64,000 bases of DNA from Streptomyces dengpaensis. GTDB taxonomy: Bacteria; Actinomycetota; Actinomycetes; Streptomycetales; Streptomycetaceae. The translations under genes were made by a program, and so were the position numbers. The number at the start of each line of letters is the position of its first letter. Position 1 is the stretch's first letter. The notes beneath the pieces were generated by a model. The model searched no databases, was not told where the DNA came from, and was given only the letters and a program-made list of their open reading frames with translations. The stretch covers positions 6,696,001 through 6,760,000 of the forward strand of contig NZ_CP026652.1 in NCBI RefSeq assembly GCF_002946835.1, written 5' to 3'. Shown one piece after another: positions 15,196 through 23,912 of this stretch.

Positions 15196-16185
15196 CTACG
15201 GCACCACCACGATCTTCCTGCCCACCCCCGAAGCGAACTGCTCCAGGGCCTGGGGGTAGCTCGTCAGCGGGAGGCGGTCGCTGATGAAGAGCGACGGGTC
15301 GAGGACACCCGTGGCGAAGAGTTCCGCCGCGCGTTCGAAGCTGTGCAGGACCGCCATCGAGCCGGTGATCGTGATCTCTTGGTTGTAGATCCGGTACGGG
15401 TCGATCGTGACCCGCGTCGCGTAGTCGGCCACGCCGAACTGCAGGAACGTGCCCGCCTTCGCCACCCGCCCGAGCCCGTCCTGGATCGCCGCCGCGTTCC
15501 CCGTGGCGTCCACCACCAGGTCCCAGCCCTGCGGGCGGTCCAGTTCGTCCGCGTTCGCCGCCGACGCCGAGACGCCCAGCTGCTGTGCGGTCTCCAGGCG
15601 CGCCGGGTTCAGATCCACCACGTCCACGCTCGCCGCGCCGGTCCGCTTGGCGAGTTCCAGCATCATCAGGCCCATCGTCCCGGAGCCGTAGATCAGGACG
15701 TGCGCGCCCAGGCGGGACTGCAGGACGTCGTAGCCCCGCACCGCACAGGACAGCGGCTCGATCAGCGCGGCGTCCTGGGTGCGTACGTGCTCGGGGAGCT
15801 TCACGCAGTTGGCCACGGGAGCCACGGCGTACTGGGCGGCGCCTCCTGCCGTCGTCACACCGATCGCAGCCCACCGCTCACAGAGGTTGTTGTGGCCCGT
15901 ACGGCAGTACCGGCACTCGTAGCAGTAGAGGGAGGGGTCGACGGCCACCTGGTCGCCGACCGCGACCTCGGTGACCTGGGTGCCGACGCCGACCACCTCG
16001 CCCGCGAACTCGTGCCCCGGCACGATCGGCAGCTTGGGCGCGAACTCGCCCTGGAGGATGTGCAGATCGGTGCCGCACAGGCCGCACGCGGCGACCTCGA
16101 CCACGACCTCGCGGGGACCCGGCGTCGGATCCGGGACGTCGGCGACGACGGCGCGGCCCACGGACTCGATGACGGCGGCCTTCAT
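15196..16185 (-). CDS. Zinc-dependent polyol/alcohol dehydrogenase (MDR family)
   Basis: A 329-residue medium-chain dehydrogenase. Catalytic zinc ligands are Cys in CGLCGTD and His-Glu in VPGHEFAG; the structural zinc loop is CYECRYCRTGHNNLC. A Rossmann motif follows (VLIYGSGTMGLM). Its nearest relatives by motif are sorbitol/threonine dehydrogenases. The last gene of a five-gene polyol cluster: its ATG overlaps the stop of the upstream permease (ATGA at 16182-16185). It probably oxidises the sugar alcohol brought in by the adjacent importer. NAD preference is expected (VDVVDLNPAR has Asp after the second strand). Confidence 0.87.
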   Translation of the reverse strand: MKAAVIESVGRAVVADVPDPTPGPREVVVEVAACGLCGTDLHILQGEFAPKLPIVPGHEFAGEVVGVGTQVTEVAVGDQVAVDPSLYCYECRYCRTGHNNLCERWAAIGVTTAGGAAQYAVAPVANCVKLPEHVRTQDAALIEPLSCAVRGYDVLQSRLGAHVLIYGSGTMGLMMLELAKRTGAASVDVVDLNPARLETAQQLGVSASAANADELDRPQGWDLVVDATGNAAAIQDGLGRVAKAGTFLQFGVADYATRVTIDPYRIYNQEITITGSMAVLHSFERAAELFATGVLDPSLFISDRLPLTSYPQALEQFASGVGRKIVVVP

Positions 16186-17033
16186 TTCACGGCTCCCAAG
16201 GACAGGCCCTGGACCAACTTGTCCTGGGCGGCGAACCCCGCGGCGAGTACCGGCAGGGAGATCACGAGCGACGCGGCGCACACCTTCGCCAGGAACAGGC
16301 CCTGGCTGGTGATGAAGCCGGTCAGGAAGACGGGGGCGGTTTCCGCGACGACTCCGGTCAGCACCCTCGCGAAGAGCAGTTCGTTCCAGCTGAAGATGAA
16401 GCAGATCAACGCCGTGGCGGCGATGCCCGGCAGCGCGATGGGCGCCACCACGCGGGCGAGGACCGTCGGAAGCTTCGCGCCGTCGATCTGCGCGGCCTCG
16501 ATCACCGCCACCGGGACCTCGGCGAGGAAGGACTGCATCATCCACACCGCGATCGGCAGGTTCATGGAGGTGTAGAGGATGACCAGGAGCCAGATGTTGT
16601 CCAGCATGTCCGTGTTCTTCGCGAACAGGTAGATGGGCAGCAGGCCCGCCACCACCGGCAGCATCTTCGTCGACAGGAAGAAGAACAGGACGTCCGTCCA
16701 CTTCTTCACCGGGCGGATCGAGAGGGCGTACGCGGCCGGGAAGGCCAGCAGCAGGACGCAGAGCGTGGACACCACGGACGCCACGGTCGAGTTGATCAGC
16801 GCGGGCCACGGGCTCGCTCCGCCGCCCGCGCCGAAGAACTCGCGGTAGCCGTCGAGGGTGAGGGCGGCGGCGAAGGACGGCGGGTTGGTCGCCGCGTCCT
16901 CCTCCGAGTGGAAGGACGTCAGGGCCATCCAGGCGATGGGCAGGAAGAACAGGATGCCGAGCAGCCAGGCGGCCAGGCCCAGGCCCGCTCCGCGGTTGCG
17001 GCGGGGACGTACTCGTATCGCGGTGGCGCTCAT
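16182..17033 (-). CDS. Sugar/polyol ABC transporter permease, MalG type
   Basis: A 283-residue inner-membrane protein with about six transmembrane helices (first GLGLAAWLLGILFFLPIAWM). The EAA loop, which contacts the ATPase, is EAAQIDGAKLPTVLARVVAPI. It overlaps the upstream permease by ATGA and the downstream dehydrogenase likewise. No ATPase gene is present in the cluster; Streptomyces importers of this type generally share the ATPase MsiK encoded elsewhere. Confidence 0.9.
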   Translation of the reverse strand: MSATAIRVRPRRNRGAGLGLAAWLLGILFFLPIAWMALTSFHSEEDAATNPPSFAAALTLDGYREFFGAGGGASPWPALINSTVASVVSTLCVLLLAFPAAYALSIRPVKKWTDVLFFFLSTKMLPVVAGLLPIYLFAKNTDMLDNIWLLVILYTSMNLPIAVWMMQSFLAEVPVAVIEAAQIDGAKLPTVLARVVAPIALPGIAATALICFIFSWNELLFARVLTGVVAETAPVFLTGFITSQGLFLAKVCAASLVISLPVLAAGFAAQDKLVQGLSLGAVK

Positions 17034-17968
17034 GCGCGGGACACCTCCTCGCGGAACAGGGACGACACCACGCGCAGCGCGAAGGTCGCGATGATGATCG
17101 AGCCGATGACGACCAGGACGCCCGCGGCCGAGGCGAGGCCGTTCTCGTGGGCCTGGTAGAAGCTCTGGTAGACGGTGTAGGGCAGGTTCGCCGTGCCCAG
17201 GCCGCCGGATGTGAGGGTGAAGACCGCGTCGAAGTTCTGGACGATGTAGATCGAGCCCAGCAGGGCGCCGAGTTCGAGGTAGCGGCGCAGGTGGGGGAGC
17301 GTCAGGTGGCGGAAGATCTGCCAGTCGCTCGCGCCGTCCACCCGCGCGGCCTCGATCTGCTGAGGGTCGCGGCTCTGCAGGCCGGCCAGCAGGATCAGCA
17401 TCATGAAGGGCGTCCACTGCCAGACGAGGGAGGCCTCGACCGCGAGCAGCGGGGTGTTGGAGATCCAGTCCGGCTGTGGGCCGCCCACATACTGCAGGAG
17501 CCCGTTGAGAAGGCCGTACTCGGGGTTGTAGAGCACATGTTTCCAGAGGAGGGCCGCGGCGACCGGGACCACCAGGAAGGGGGCGATCAGCAGCGTGCGG
17601 ACGATACCGCGCCCGCGGAAGGTGCGGTTCAGGAGCAGGGCCAGGACCAGGCCGAGGACCAGGCTGGCCAGGACCACGGCCACGGTGAGGACGACCGTGG
17701 TCCATACCGAGCGGCGCAGGTCGGGGTCGGTCAGGACGTCCGCGTAGTTGGCGAAGCCGGCGAAGTGGCGGGCGTCCGGGTAGAGCGAGTTCCAGTCGAA
17801 GAACGAGATCACCAGCGTGGCCACGAAGGGGAGCTGGGTCACGACGATCATGAAGATCAGGGCCGGGAGCAGCGGGGCCCGGGTGGCCCAGGCACGCAGT
17901 CGGCCCGGGGGGCGCTTCGCGGCGCGTACGGATGGCACGGCTATCGGGGCTGTCGTGGTCGCTGTCAT
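17030..17968 (-). CDS. Sugar/polyol ABC transporter permease, MalF type
   Basis: A 312-residue permease with six predicted helices, beginning after an Arg-rich N-terminus (RAPLLPALIFMIVVTQLPFVATLVISF). The EAA motif is EAARVDGASDWQIFRHLTLPHL. It pairs with the MalG-type permease to form the membrane channel. Start at the ATG at 17968 overlaps the stop of the binding-protein gene (ATGA). Confidence 0.9.
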   Translation of the reverse strand: MTATTTAPIAVPSVRAAKRPPGRLRAWATRAPLLPALIFMIVVTQLPFVATLVISFFDWNSLYPDARHFAGFANYADVLTDPDLRRSVWTTVVLTVAVVLASLVLGLVLALLLNRTFRGRGIVRTLLIAPFLVVPVAAALLWKHVLYNPEYGLLNGLLQYVGGPQPDWISNTPLLAVEASLVWQWTPFMMLILLAGLQSRDPQQIEAARVDGASDWQIFRHLTLPHLRRYLELGALLGSIYIVQNFDAVFTLTSGGLGTANLPYTVYQSFYQAHENGLASAAGVLVVIGSIIIATFALRVVSSLFREEVSRA

Positions 17969-19335
17969 CGTCCCTCGTACTCCTCGGAGATCTCCTCTGC
18001 CAGCTTCTGGGACTTCTTCAGGGCCGACTCGACGGACTGGCGCCCGGCGATGGCCGCGCTGATCTCCTGCGAGACCTTGGTGCCGAGGTCGGTGAACTCG
18101 GGGATGCCGACGAACTGGATGCCGGGCGCGGGGCGCGGCTGCACCCCCGGGTCGGTGGGCCGGGCGCCCTCGATGGCGTTCTTCGTCATCTCCTGGAAGG
18201 CGGCGGCCTCCTTGACGTACGCGGGGTTCGTGTACGTCGACGCGCGCTTGCCCGCCGGGACGTTGGACCAGCCGATCTCGTCGCCGACCAGCTGCTCGTA
18301 CTGCTTGCTGGACGCCCAGGAGACGAACTTCCAGGCCTTGTCAGGGTTGCGGGACGCGTCCTGGATCCCCCAGGCCCAGGTGTAGAGCCAGCCGGAGGAG
18401 TCGGTCTTCTCGACCGGTGCCGGTACGTAGCCGATCTTGCCCTTGACCGGGGAGTTGGCCGACTCCAGGGAACCGGCGGCGGAGGTGGCGTCGTACCACA
18501 TGGCCGTCTTGCCCTGGGTCATGTTGTTGAGGCACTCGGCGAAGCCGGACTGGGCCGCGCCGGACTCGCCGTGCTCGCGGACGAGGTCCACGTAGAACTT
18601 CGTCGCCGCCTCCCACTCGGGGGAGTCGAGCCGCGCCTTCCAGTCCTTGTCGAACCAGGTGCCGCCGAAGGTGTTCACGACCGTGGTGAGCGGCGCCATG
18701 ACCTCGCCCCAGCCGGGCAGGCCGCGCAGACAGATGCCCTTCATGCCCGACTCGGCGCCGTCGGCCTTGGCGGCGAGGTCGGCGACCTGTGTCCAGGTCG
18801 GGTGCTCGGGCATGGTGAGGCCCTTCGCGGCAAACACGTCCTTGCGGTACATCAGGAAGGACGACTCGCCGTAGAAGGGCTGGCCGTAGAGCTTGTCGTC
18901 GTCGCCGGCGAGGGACTGGCGCATCGGCTTGAGGACGTCCTGCTCGTCGTAGCCGCTGTCCTGGGCGACGTACGAGTCCATCTCGTGCAGCCAGCCGTTC
19001 CTGGCGTAGATCGGTATCTCGTAGTTGGACAGCGTGGCGACGTCGTACTGGCCCGCCTGGTTGGCGAAGTCCTGGCTGATCTTGTCGCGGACGTCGTTCT
19101 CCGGCAGGACGGTGAAGTTCACCTTGATGCCGGTCTCTTTGGTGAAGTGGGCCTGGGTGAGCTTCTGCAACTCCACCATCTGCGGGTTGTTGACCATCAG
19201 GACGTTGATGGAGTTGCCTCCGGAGCCCGCGCCGCCCGCTCCGGTCCAGCAGCCGGAGAGCAGCGGGGTGAGCAGCGTCCCAGCGGCGACCGCGGCGAGC
19301 AGTGCGCGCGGCCTCCGTCGGCTCGGGGTTCGCAT
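17965..19335 (-). CDS. Polyol/sugar-binding lipoprotein (family 1 solute-binding protein)
   Basis: A 456-residue extracellular binding protein. The signal peptide ends in a lipobox (LLSGC, lipidated Cys29). The mature part has the family pattern MVNNPQMVELQKLTQAHFTKETGIKVNFTVLPEN, and later YLPEWGE-like and GKTAMWYDAT segments. Similarity and the neighbouring dehydrogenase suggest sorbitol/mannitol-type substrates. First gene of the operon with the two permeases and the dehydrogenase, so its promoter lies in 19336-19443, presumably controlled by the DeoR regulator encoded next door. Confidence 0.87.
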   Translation of the reverse strand: MRTPSRRRPRALLAAVAAGTLLTPLLSGCWTGAGGAGSGGNSINVLMVNNPQMVELQKLTQAHFTKETGIKVNFTVLPENDVRDKISQDFANQAGQYDVATLSNYEIPIYARNGWLHEMDSYVAQDSGYDEQDVLKPMRQSLAGDDDKLYGQPFYGESSFLMYRKDVFAAKGLTMPEHPTWTQVADLAAKADGAESGMKGICLRGLPGWGEVMAPLTTVVNTFGGTWFDKDWKARLDSPEWEAATKFYVDLVREHGESGAAQSGFAECLNNMTQGKTAMWYDATSAAGSLESANSPVKGKIGYVPAPVEKTDSSGWLYTWAWGIQDASRNPDKAWKFVSWASSKQYEQLVGDEIGWSNVPAGKRASTYTNPAYVKEAAAFQEMTKNAIEGARPTDPGVQPRPAPGIQFVGIPEFTDLGTKVSQEISAAIAGRQSVESALKKSQKLAEEISEEYEGR

Positions 19336-19443
19336 GGATCACTCCTGGACGTATGGGGAGATAAGGGACGGGGAGGGGTTGAGCGGGTCCCTGTAGTGGG
19401 CGGGTTGGGTTTTCGGACGCTACTGAAGGGGTGAGTTGGGTTT

Positions 19444-20214
19444 TCAGACTCGGATGACCTGAGGGCCTTGCAGTGAGTAGCGATGCGCCTCGGACGCCGG
19501 AAGCAGCGTGCTCGTGACGATCGCCTCCAGGTCGCTGATGTCGGCGAACCGGCAGAAGCTGACCGCCCCGAATTTCGTGTGCACTCCGGCGAAGACCGCG
19601 CGCCGGGAGGCCCGGATCGCCTGCGCCTTGACCTCGCTGACCGCCGGGTCGGGTGTGGTGAGGCCGTGTTCGCGGGAGATGCCGTTGGCGCCGATGTAGG
19701 CCAGGTCGATGACGAAGCCGGCGAGCATCTTCGTCGTCCAGTGGTCCACGGTCGCGAGCGTGCCGGGGCGGACCCGGCCCCCGAGCAGGAGGACGCTCGT
19801 GTTGTCGGCCTCGGCGAGCGCGCCCGCCGAGGCCAGGGACGCGGTGACCACGGTCAGCGGCCGGTCCCTGGGCAGCACCTCGGCGATGAGCTGCGGAGTG
19901 AACCCCTCGTCGACGAAGACCGTCTCGGCGTCACCGAGCAGTTCGGCGGCCGCTGCCGCGATCCGGCGCTTCTCGGGCACATGGCTCGTGGTGCGGAAGG
20001 CGAGCGTCGTCTCGAAACCGGCGCTCTCCACGGGGTAGGCGCCCCCGTGGGTGCGGCGCAGCAGACCGTGGTCCTCCAGGGTGCGCAGATCGCGCCGTAC
20101 GGTCTCCTTGGCAACGCCCAGCTCGGCGGCGAGCGCGGTGACGTCGACCGAGCCCGTGCGGCGGGCTGCCCGGACGATCTCGCGCTGTCGTTCCTCTGCG
20201 GTCATCGCCGTCAT
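19444..20214 (-). CDS. DeoR/GlpR-family transcriptional repressor
   Basis: About 256 residues. The N-terminal winged helix (ERQREIVRAARRTGSVDVTALAAELGVAKETVRRDLRTLEDHGL, residues 8-51) with the family phrase RRTHGGAYPV, followed by a DeoRC sugar-phosphate sensor domain (FVDEGFTPQLIAEVLP, SVLLLGGRVRPGTLATV, DLAYIGANGI). It lies upstream of, and reads in the same direction as, the polyol import genes and is the likely local regulator, responding to a phosphorylated sugar. I chose ATG 20214 (MTAMTAEERQ); the frame is open to an ATG at 20247, and 20205 is also possible. Confidence 0.87.
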   Translation of the reverse strand: MTAMTAEERQREIVRAARRTGSVDVTALAAELGVAKETVRRDLRTLEDHGLLRRTHGGAYPVESAGFETTLAFRTTSHVPEKRRIAAAAAELLGDAETVFVDEGFTPQLIAEVLPRDRPLTVVTASLASAGALAEADNTSVLLLGGRVRPGTLATVDHWTTKMLAGFVIDLAYIGANGISREHGLTTPDPAVSEVKAQAIRASRRAVFAGVHTKFGAVSFCRFADISDLEAIVTSTLLPASEAHRYSLQGPQVIRV

Positions 20215-20468
20215 GGTCGTCACCTGCTCCCTTGTGCTCCGTTGCACGCTGCCCGTTCGGGCCCGATCGGGCCCAGTGGACCCTTGAGGGAAGTTCTACA
20301 GCGGGTATCGGCCACTGACCAGGCCTGTTGCGTGCCCGATGCTGCCCGGCTGTGCCCGTTTCGCGCACGGCGTGCCCGCGTCGGACCTGGGGCGGAGCGG
20401 GTGGGGAGGTTTGATCGGGCAGGGGGCGTGCCCGAAAGGGGGAGTGGGCGGGTCCGTTTGCTGCCCGT

Positions 20469-20580
20469 GGGTGGGTGGGACTGTTCGGTGGCTGTCCTGT
20501 GCGTGCGGGTGGGTGGGGCTGGTCGGTGCCTGTCCTGTGTACGCGGGTGGGTGGGGCTGTTCGTGCCCGTCCTGTGCGGG
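20469..20580 (+). repeat. Three imperfect 38-bp G-rich tandem repeats
   Basis: Units begin at 20469, 20507 and 20545, each with GGGTGGGTGGG followed by CTGTTCGGTG-like and CTGTCCTGTG segments. The G tracts could form quadruplexes on the plus strand. The 342-bp gap between the DeoR start and the uronate dehydrogenase stop holds this array and no gene. It may derive from simple slippage. Confidence 0.75.
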
Positions 20581-20589
20581 TGATCCCAC

Positions 20590-21411
20590 TCAGTGCGGCC
20601 AGATCGGCGGGTGCGTGGTGAAGTGGCCGCCCAGGTGGGCGTGGTCCGGGTTGGCCGGGTCGAGCTCGCCCTGCTCGGCGATGAGCTTCTCGGCGTACGG
20701 CTCGGAGTCGTCCTGCGGCTCGTAGCCCAGTGCCCTTGCGGTCGAGAGGTCCCACCACAGGCGGGTGTTGGCGGAGGAGCCGTAGACGACCGTGTGCCGT
20801 ACGACCTCGGCGGTCAGCGCGGCGTGGAAGAGGCGGGCGGCGTCGTCAGGGCTCAGCCAGATGGAGAGCATGCGCACGCTGGTGGGCTGCGGGCAGCAGG
20901 AGCCGATGCGCACCGAGACGGTCTCCAGGCCGTGTTTGTCCCAGTAGAACTGGGCCAGGTCTTCGCCGAAGGACTTCGACAGGCCGTAGACGGTGTCCGG
21001 GCGGTGCGCGGTGTCGATCGGGATCAGGGCGCTGTTGTCGATGGGGGTGTCGTCCTGGGGGCGCGGGGTGAAGCCGACCGCGTGGTTGGAGGAGGCGAAG
21101 ACGATGCGGCGTACGGCCTCCTGGCGCGCCGCCTCGTACAGGTTGTATGTCCCCTCGATGTTGGCCTTGAGGATCTTCTCGAAGGAGGCTTCGAGGGAAA
21201 TGCCCGCGAGGTGGATGACCCCGTCGACGCCTCGCACGGCTTCGCGCAGCGCCGCCTTGTCGGAGAGGTCGGTGGTGATCGCGTCCGGGGCGCCGTCGAT
21301 GGGCCGCAGGTCGAGGAGGCGCAGCTCGTAGCCGTAGCGTGGCAGCAGGCCTCGCATCAGGGTGCCGAGTCGGCCGGCGGCGCCGGTGAGCAGAACGGTG
21401 CGGGTGGGCAT
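20590..21411 (-). CDS. udh: NAD-dependent uronate dehydrogenase-like short-chain enzyme
   Basis: A 273-residue extended SDR with the cofactor loop GAAGRLG (residues 10-16) and the catalytic YGLSK motif. The size and phrases such as FASSNHAVGF, and VRIGSCCPQP around the substrate site, match uronate dehydrogenases, which oxidise galacturonate or glucuronate to the aldarolactone. The oxidative uronate route ends with 2-oxoglutarate semialdehyde dehydrogenase, encoded 5 kb away at 26430. The enzymes between are not in the window. A related NAD-dependent epimerase is the alternative. Confidence 0.75.
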   Translation of the reverse strand: MPTRTVLLTGAAGRLGTLMRGLLPRYGYELRLLDLRPIDGAPDAITTDLSDKAALREAVRGVDGVIHLAGISLEASFEKILKANIEGTYNLYEAARQEAVRRIVFASSNHAVGFTPRPQDDTPIDNSALIPIDTAHRPDTVYGLSKSFGEDLAQFYWDKHGLETVSVRIGSCCPQPTSVRMLSIWLSPDDAARLFHAALTAEVVRHTVVYGSSANTRLWWDLSTARALGYEPQDDSEPYAEKLIAEQGELDPANPDHAHLGGHFTTHPPIWPH

Positions 21412-21476
21412 CCTTGGGTCTCCTTGATGCTGACGGTTCGCTTACCGCCGGTTCGCTTTCTGCCGGGTGGTGGGTC

Positions 21477-21598
21477 GGGGCCGTGCCGTGCCGGTACATC
21501 CGCCCGTCGCCGCTGAATCAGACGTTGGCTTATGGGGATTCGTTTCTAGATCCGAACGTAAGCGACGGGCATGTGATGTACCGGCACGGCACGGCCCC
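21477..21598. repeat. 122-bp element with 24-bp perfect terminal inverted repeats
   Basis: Arms 21477-21500 (GGGGCCGTGCCGTGCCGG then TACATC) and 21575-21598 are exact complements. Pairing continues inward between CCCGTCGC (21503-21510) and GCGACGGG (21562-21569) after a 4-nt bulge. The interior (21511-21561) is less GC-rich than its surroundings. No target duplication is obvious. It could be a MITE-like element or a very stable hairpin; it lies just upstream of the uronate dehydrogenase start. Confidence 0.75.
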
Positions 21599-21628
21599 TT
21601 CCGTGCGTTGGCGACTGCGGGTGCACCC

Positions 21629-21797
21629 CCCAGTCCGTCCGGCGTTTGAGGACGAGGCCGTTCAGGCCGATGCGGGGTCTGGGGGCGGCAGCCCCCAGGG
21701 ACGATGGGGTCCCCCGCTCTGGGGGTACCTCCCAGGCCCTTAAGGCACTGGGGGAGAAGCCGAGAGTGGGGGAGGGTAGGGGCGGCGGGGGCGAAGA
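21629..21797 (+). repeat. Dispersed GC-rich repeat, copy 3 (long form)
   Basis: CCGTCCGGCGTTTGAGGACG, then GGGGTCTGGGGGCGGCAGCC and a second palindromic part with GGGGTCCCCC, CTCTGGGGG, CTCCCAGG and CACTGGGGGAG. Ends in GGGGCGGCGGGGGCGAA. The second part is related to the small palindrome inserted in ectC. The right end abuts a truncated gene. Confidence 0.8.
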
Positions 21798-21817
21798 AAG
21801 GCGGGGGCAGGGCCGCG

Positions 21818-22063
21818 GTGGCGGGTGCCGTCGCCGCCGACGAGTTGGTGGTGCACGGGTGGGATCTCGCCCGGGCCACCGGCCAGGATTACGAGCCCGA
21901 TGCCGCCGCCCTGCAGGCGTCGTTCGAGTTCCTCACCGCCGCGGCCGAGGATCCGAACAGGGGCGAGGGCATCTTCGGCCCCGTGGTCCCGGTTCCCGAC
22001 GACGCTCCCCTGCTCGACCGGGTCATCGGCCTCAGCGGCCGCGACCCCGGCTGGAAGCCGTAG
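21818..22063 (+). pseudogene. C-terminal fragment of a TIGR03086-type (DinB/MDMPI-like) protein
   Basis: About 80 residues (VAADELVVHGWDLARATGQ to DDAPLLDRVIGLSGRDPGWKP) match the C-terminal half of the TIGR03086 metal-binding family. HGWDLA carries the conserved His. The N-terminal half, which should contain the other metal ligands, is missing and replaced by the dispersed repeat. No start codon with a ribosome site is evident. Probably a remnant. After it, 22064-22280 contains nothing I can identify. Confidence 0.65.
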
Positions 22064-22280
22064 GAATTCGACCGACCTCGCCGGCGGGGGTGGTCCGTCG
22101 ACGCTCACGCATGGCTCGCGTATACGGGTGCGGGCGGGATAGGTGGCCGGGGCGGGCCTGTACGCCGCCGGTGGTCCGCCGCCGCGTACCAGGGCGAGCG
22201 GCGCGTCGGCGGCGTCCCGCCTGCCGGTCAACAGGTTGGCCAATCACGAGAGTTCGGTGCCTCTCCTCGCTGTACGGTCC

Positions 22281-22305
22281 TTCGGCCGGCTTATGGCCGG
22301 CCGAA
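22281..22305 (+). promoter_or_regulatory. Leader hairpin upstream of the purine permease gene
   Basis: A 10-bp perfect stem (TTCGGCCGGC, loop TTATG, GCCGGCCGAA) 100 nt before the permease start. It could be an attenuator or operator. The sequence does not look like a purine riboswitch. Confidence 0.45.
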
Positions 22306-22405
22306 CGCGGTTCCGTAACACGGCGAAAACCTGAGTGCGGTTCGGCAGGGGAACAATCCAGCCAGCATCCGCACACCCAGCACGCAGGCAGCGAGGAGCA
22401 GCATC

Positions 22406-23857
22406 ATGTCCGAAACGCAGACGGTGGCCGACCGGCCAAGTGCCGTGCCCCCAGGGGGGAATGGCGTCGACCGGTTCTTCAAGATATCCGCCCGGGGCTC
22501 CACCTTCGGCCGGGAGATACGCGGCGGCTTCGCCACGTTCTTCACCATGGCCTACATCCTGGTCCTGAATCCGATCATCCTGGGCAGCGCCAAGGACAAG
22601 TTCGGCCACCAACTCGACGCGGTGCAACTGACCACCGCCACCGCCCTGGTGGCCGCCGTCATGACGATCATCATGGGCGTCGGCGGCAACCTCCCGCTCG
22701 CCCTCGCCGCCGGCCTCGGCCTCAACGCGGTCGTCGCCTTCCAGATCGCCCCGCTGATGAGCTGGGACGACGCGATGGGCCTGATCGTCCTCGAAGGCCT
22801 GCTCATCTGCGTGTTGGTGGTGACGGGTCTGCGCGAGGCCGTCATGCACGCGATACCGCAGCCGCTGAAGCAGGCGATCAGCGTCGGCATCGGCCTGTTC
22901 ATCGCCTTCATCGGCTTCGTCGACGCCGGGTTCGTCAGCCGCATCCCGGACGTCGCGAACACCACTGTGCCGGTGCAGATGGGCGGTACGGGCACGCTCG
23001 CCGGATGGCCGGTTCTCGTCTTCTGCCTCGGTGTGCTGCTGACCATCGGACTGCTCGCCCGCAAGGTCAAGGGTGCGATCCTCATCAGCATCGTCGTCAT
23101 GACGATCGTGGCGATCATCATCGACTCCGCGGCCGACATCAAGAGTTGGGGCCTGACCACGCCGAAGGTCCCCGACGATGTGGTGGCCTCGCCGGACTTC
23201 GGACTGATCGGTCACTTCAGTCTGTTCGGCGCCTTCGGTGAGGCCGGCGCGATCACCGTCGTCCTGCTGATCTTCACGCTGGTCCTGTCCGACTTCTTCG
23301 ACACCATGGGCACGGTCGTCGGCATCAGCGCCGAGGCGGGGCTGCTCGACGAGGAGGGCAAGGTGCCGGGCCTCGGCCGCGTGCTGCTCATCGACGGTGC
23401 GGCGGCGGTCGCGGGCGGTGCGGCCTCGGCGTCGTCCTCGACCTCGTACATCGAGTCGGCGGCGGGCGTCGGGGAGGGTGCGCGCACCGGGTTCGCGAAC
23501 CTGGTCACCGGTGGGCTGTTCGCCTGCGCGCTGTTCCTGACCCCTCTGCTGACGATCGTCCCGCTCCAGGCCGCCGCGCCCGCCCTCGTCGCCGTCGGCT
23601 TCCTGATGATGACCCAGGTCAAGCACATCGACTGGGACAAGTACGAGATCGCCATCCCCGCGTTTCTGACCATCGCCGTGATGCCGTTCACGTACTCGAT
23701 CACCAACGGGATCGGGGCCGGGTTCCTGGCCTACGTCCTGATCAAGACGGTCCTGGGCAAGGCGAAGGAGGTCCACTGGCTGCTGTGGGGGGCCTCCGTG
23801 CTGTTCCTGGTGTACTTCGCGATCGACCCGATCGAGCAGCTCTTCAACGTGAGGTGA
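22406..23857 (+). CDS. AzgA-type NCS2 purine permease
   Basis: A 483-residue membrane protein with about 13-14 hydrophobic segments, starting after a polar N-terminus (about 35 residues). Family features: GFATFFTMAYILVLNP in TM1, GLGLNAVVAF, the signature FFDTMGTVVGISAEAG and SSSTSYIESAAGVGEGARTG. This places it with guanine/hypoxanthine and adenine permeases (PbuG/GhxP/AzgA) and not the uracil/xanthine branch. It takes up purines by proton symport. It ends at a strong terminator facing the penicillin-binding protein gene. Confidence 0.92.
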   Translation: MSETQTVADRPSAVPPGGNGVDRFFKISARGSTFGREIRGGFATFFTMAYILVLNPIILGSAKDKFGHQLDAVQLTTATALVAAVMTIIMGVGGNLPLALAAGLGLNAVVAFQIAPLMSWDDAMGLIVLEGLLICVLVVTGLREAVMHAIPQPLKQAISVGIGLFIAFIGFVDAGFVSRIPDVANTTVPVQMGGTGTLAGWPVLVFCLGVLLTIGLLARKVKGAILISIVVMTIVAIIIDSAADIKSWGLTTPKVPDDVVASPDFGLIGHFSLFGAFGEAGAITVVLLIFTLVLSDFFDTMGTVVGISAEAGLLDEEGKVPGLGRVLLIDGAAAVAGGAASASSSTSYIESAAGVGEGARTGFANLVTGGLFACALFLTPLLTIVPLQAAAPALVAVGFLMMTQVKHIDWDKYEIAIPAFLTIAVMPFTYSITNGIGAGFLAYVLIKTVLGKAKEVHWLLWGASVLFLVYFAIDPIEQLFNVR

Positions 23858-23877
23858 GCGGCTGCTCCATGTGAAGC

Positions 23878-23912
23878 AGGGCTCCCGCGCCCCGGCGGGG
23901 CGCGGGAGCCCT
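23878..23912. terminator. Bidirectional hairpin terminator
   Basis: A 16-bp perfect stem (AGGGCTCCCGCGCCCC, loop GGC, GGGGCGCGGGAGCCCT) between convergent genes; its right base touches the stop codon of the penicillin-binding protein gene. Confidence 0.9.

Noticed and set aside
22281..22305. Purine riboswitch before the NCS2 permease
   Set aside because: The hairpin lacks the conserved loop and junction sequences of purine riboswitches.
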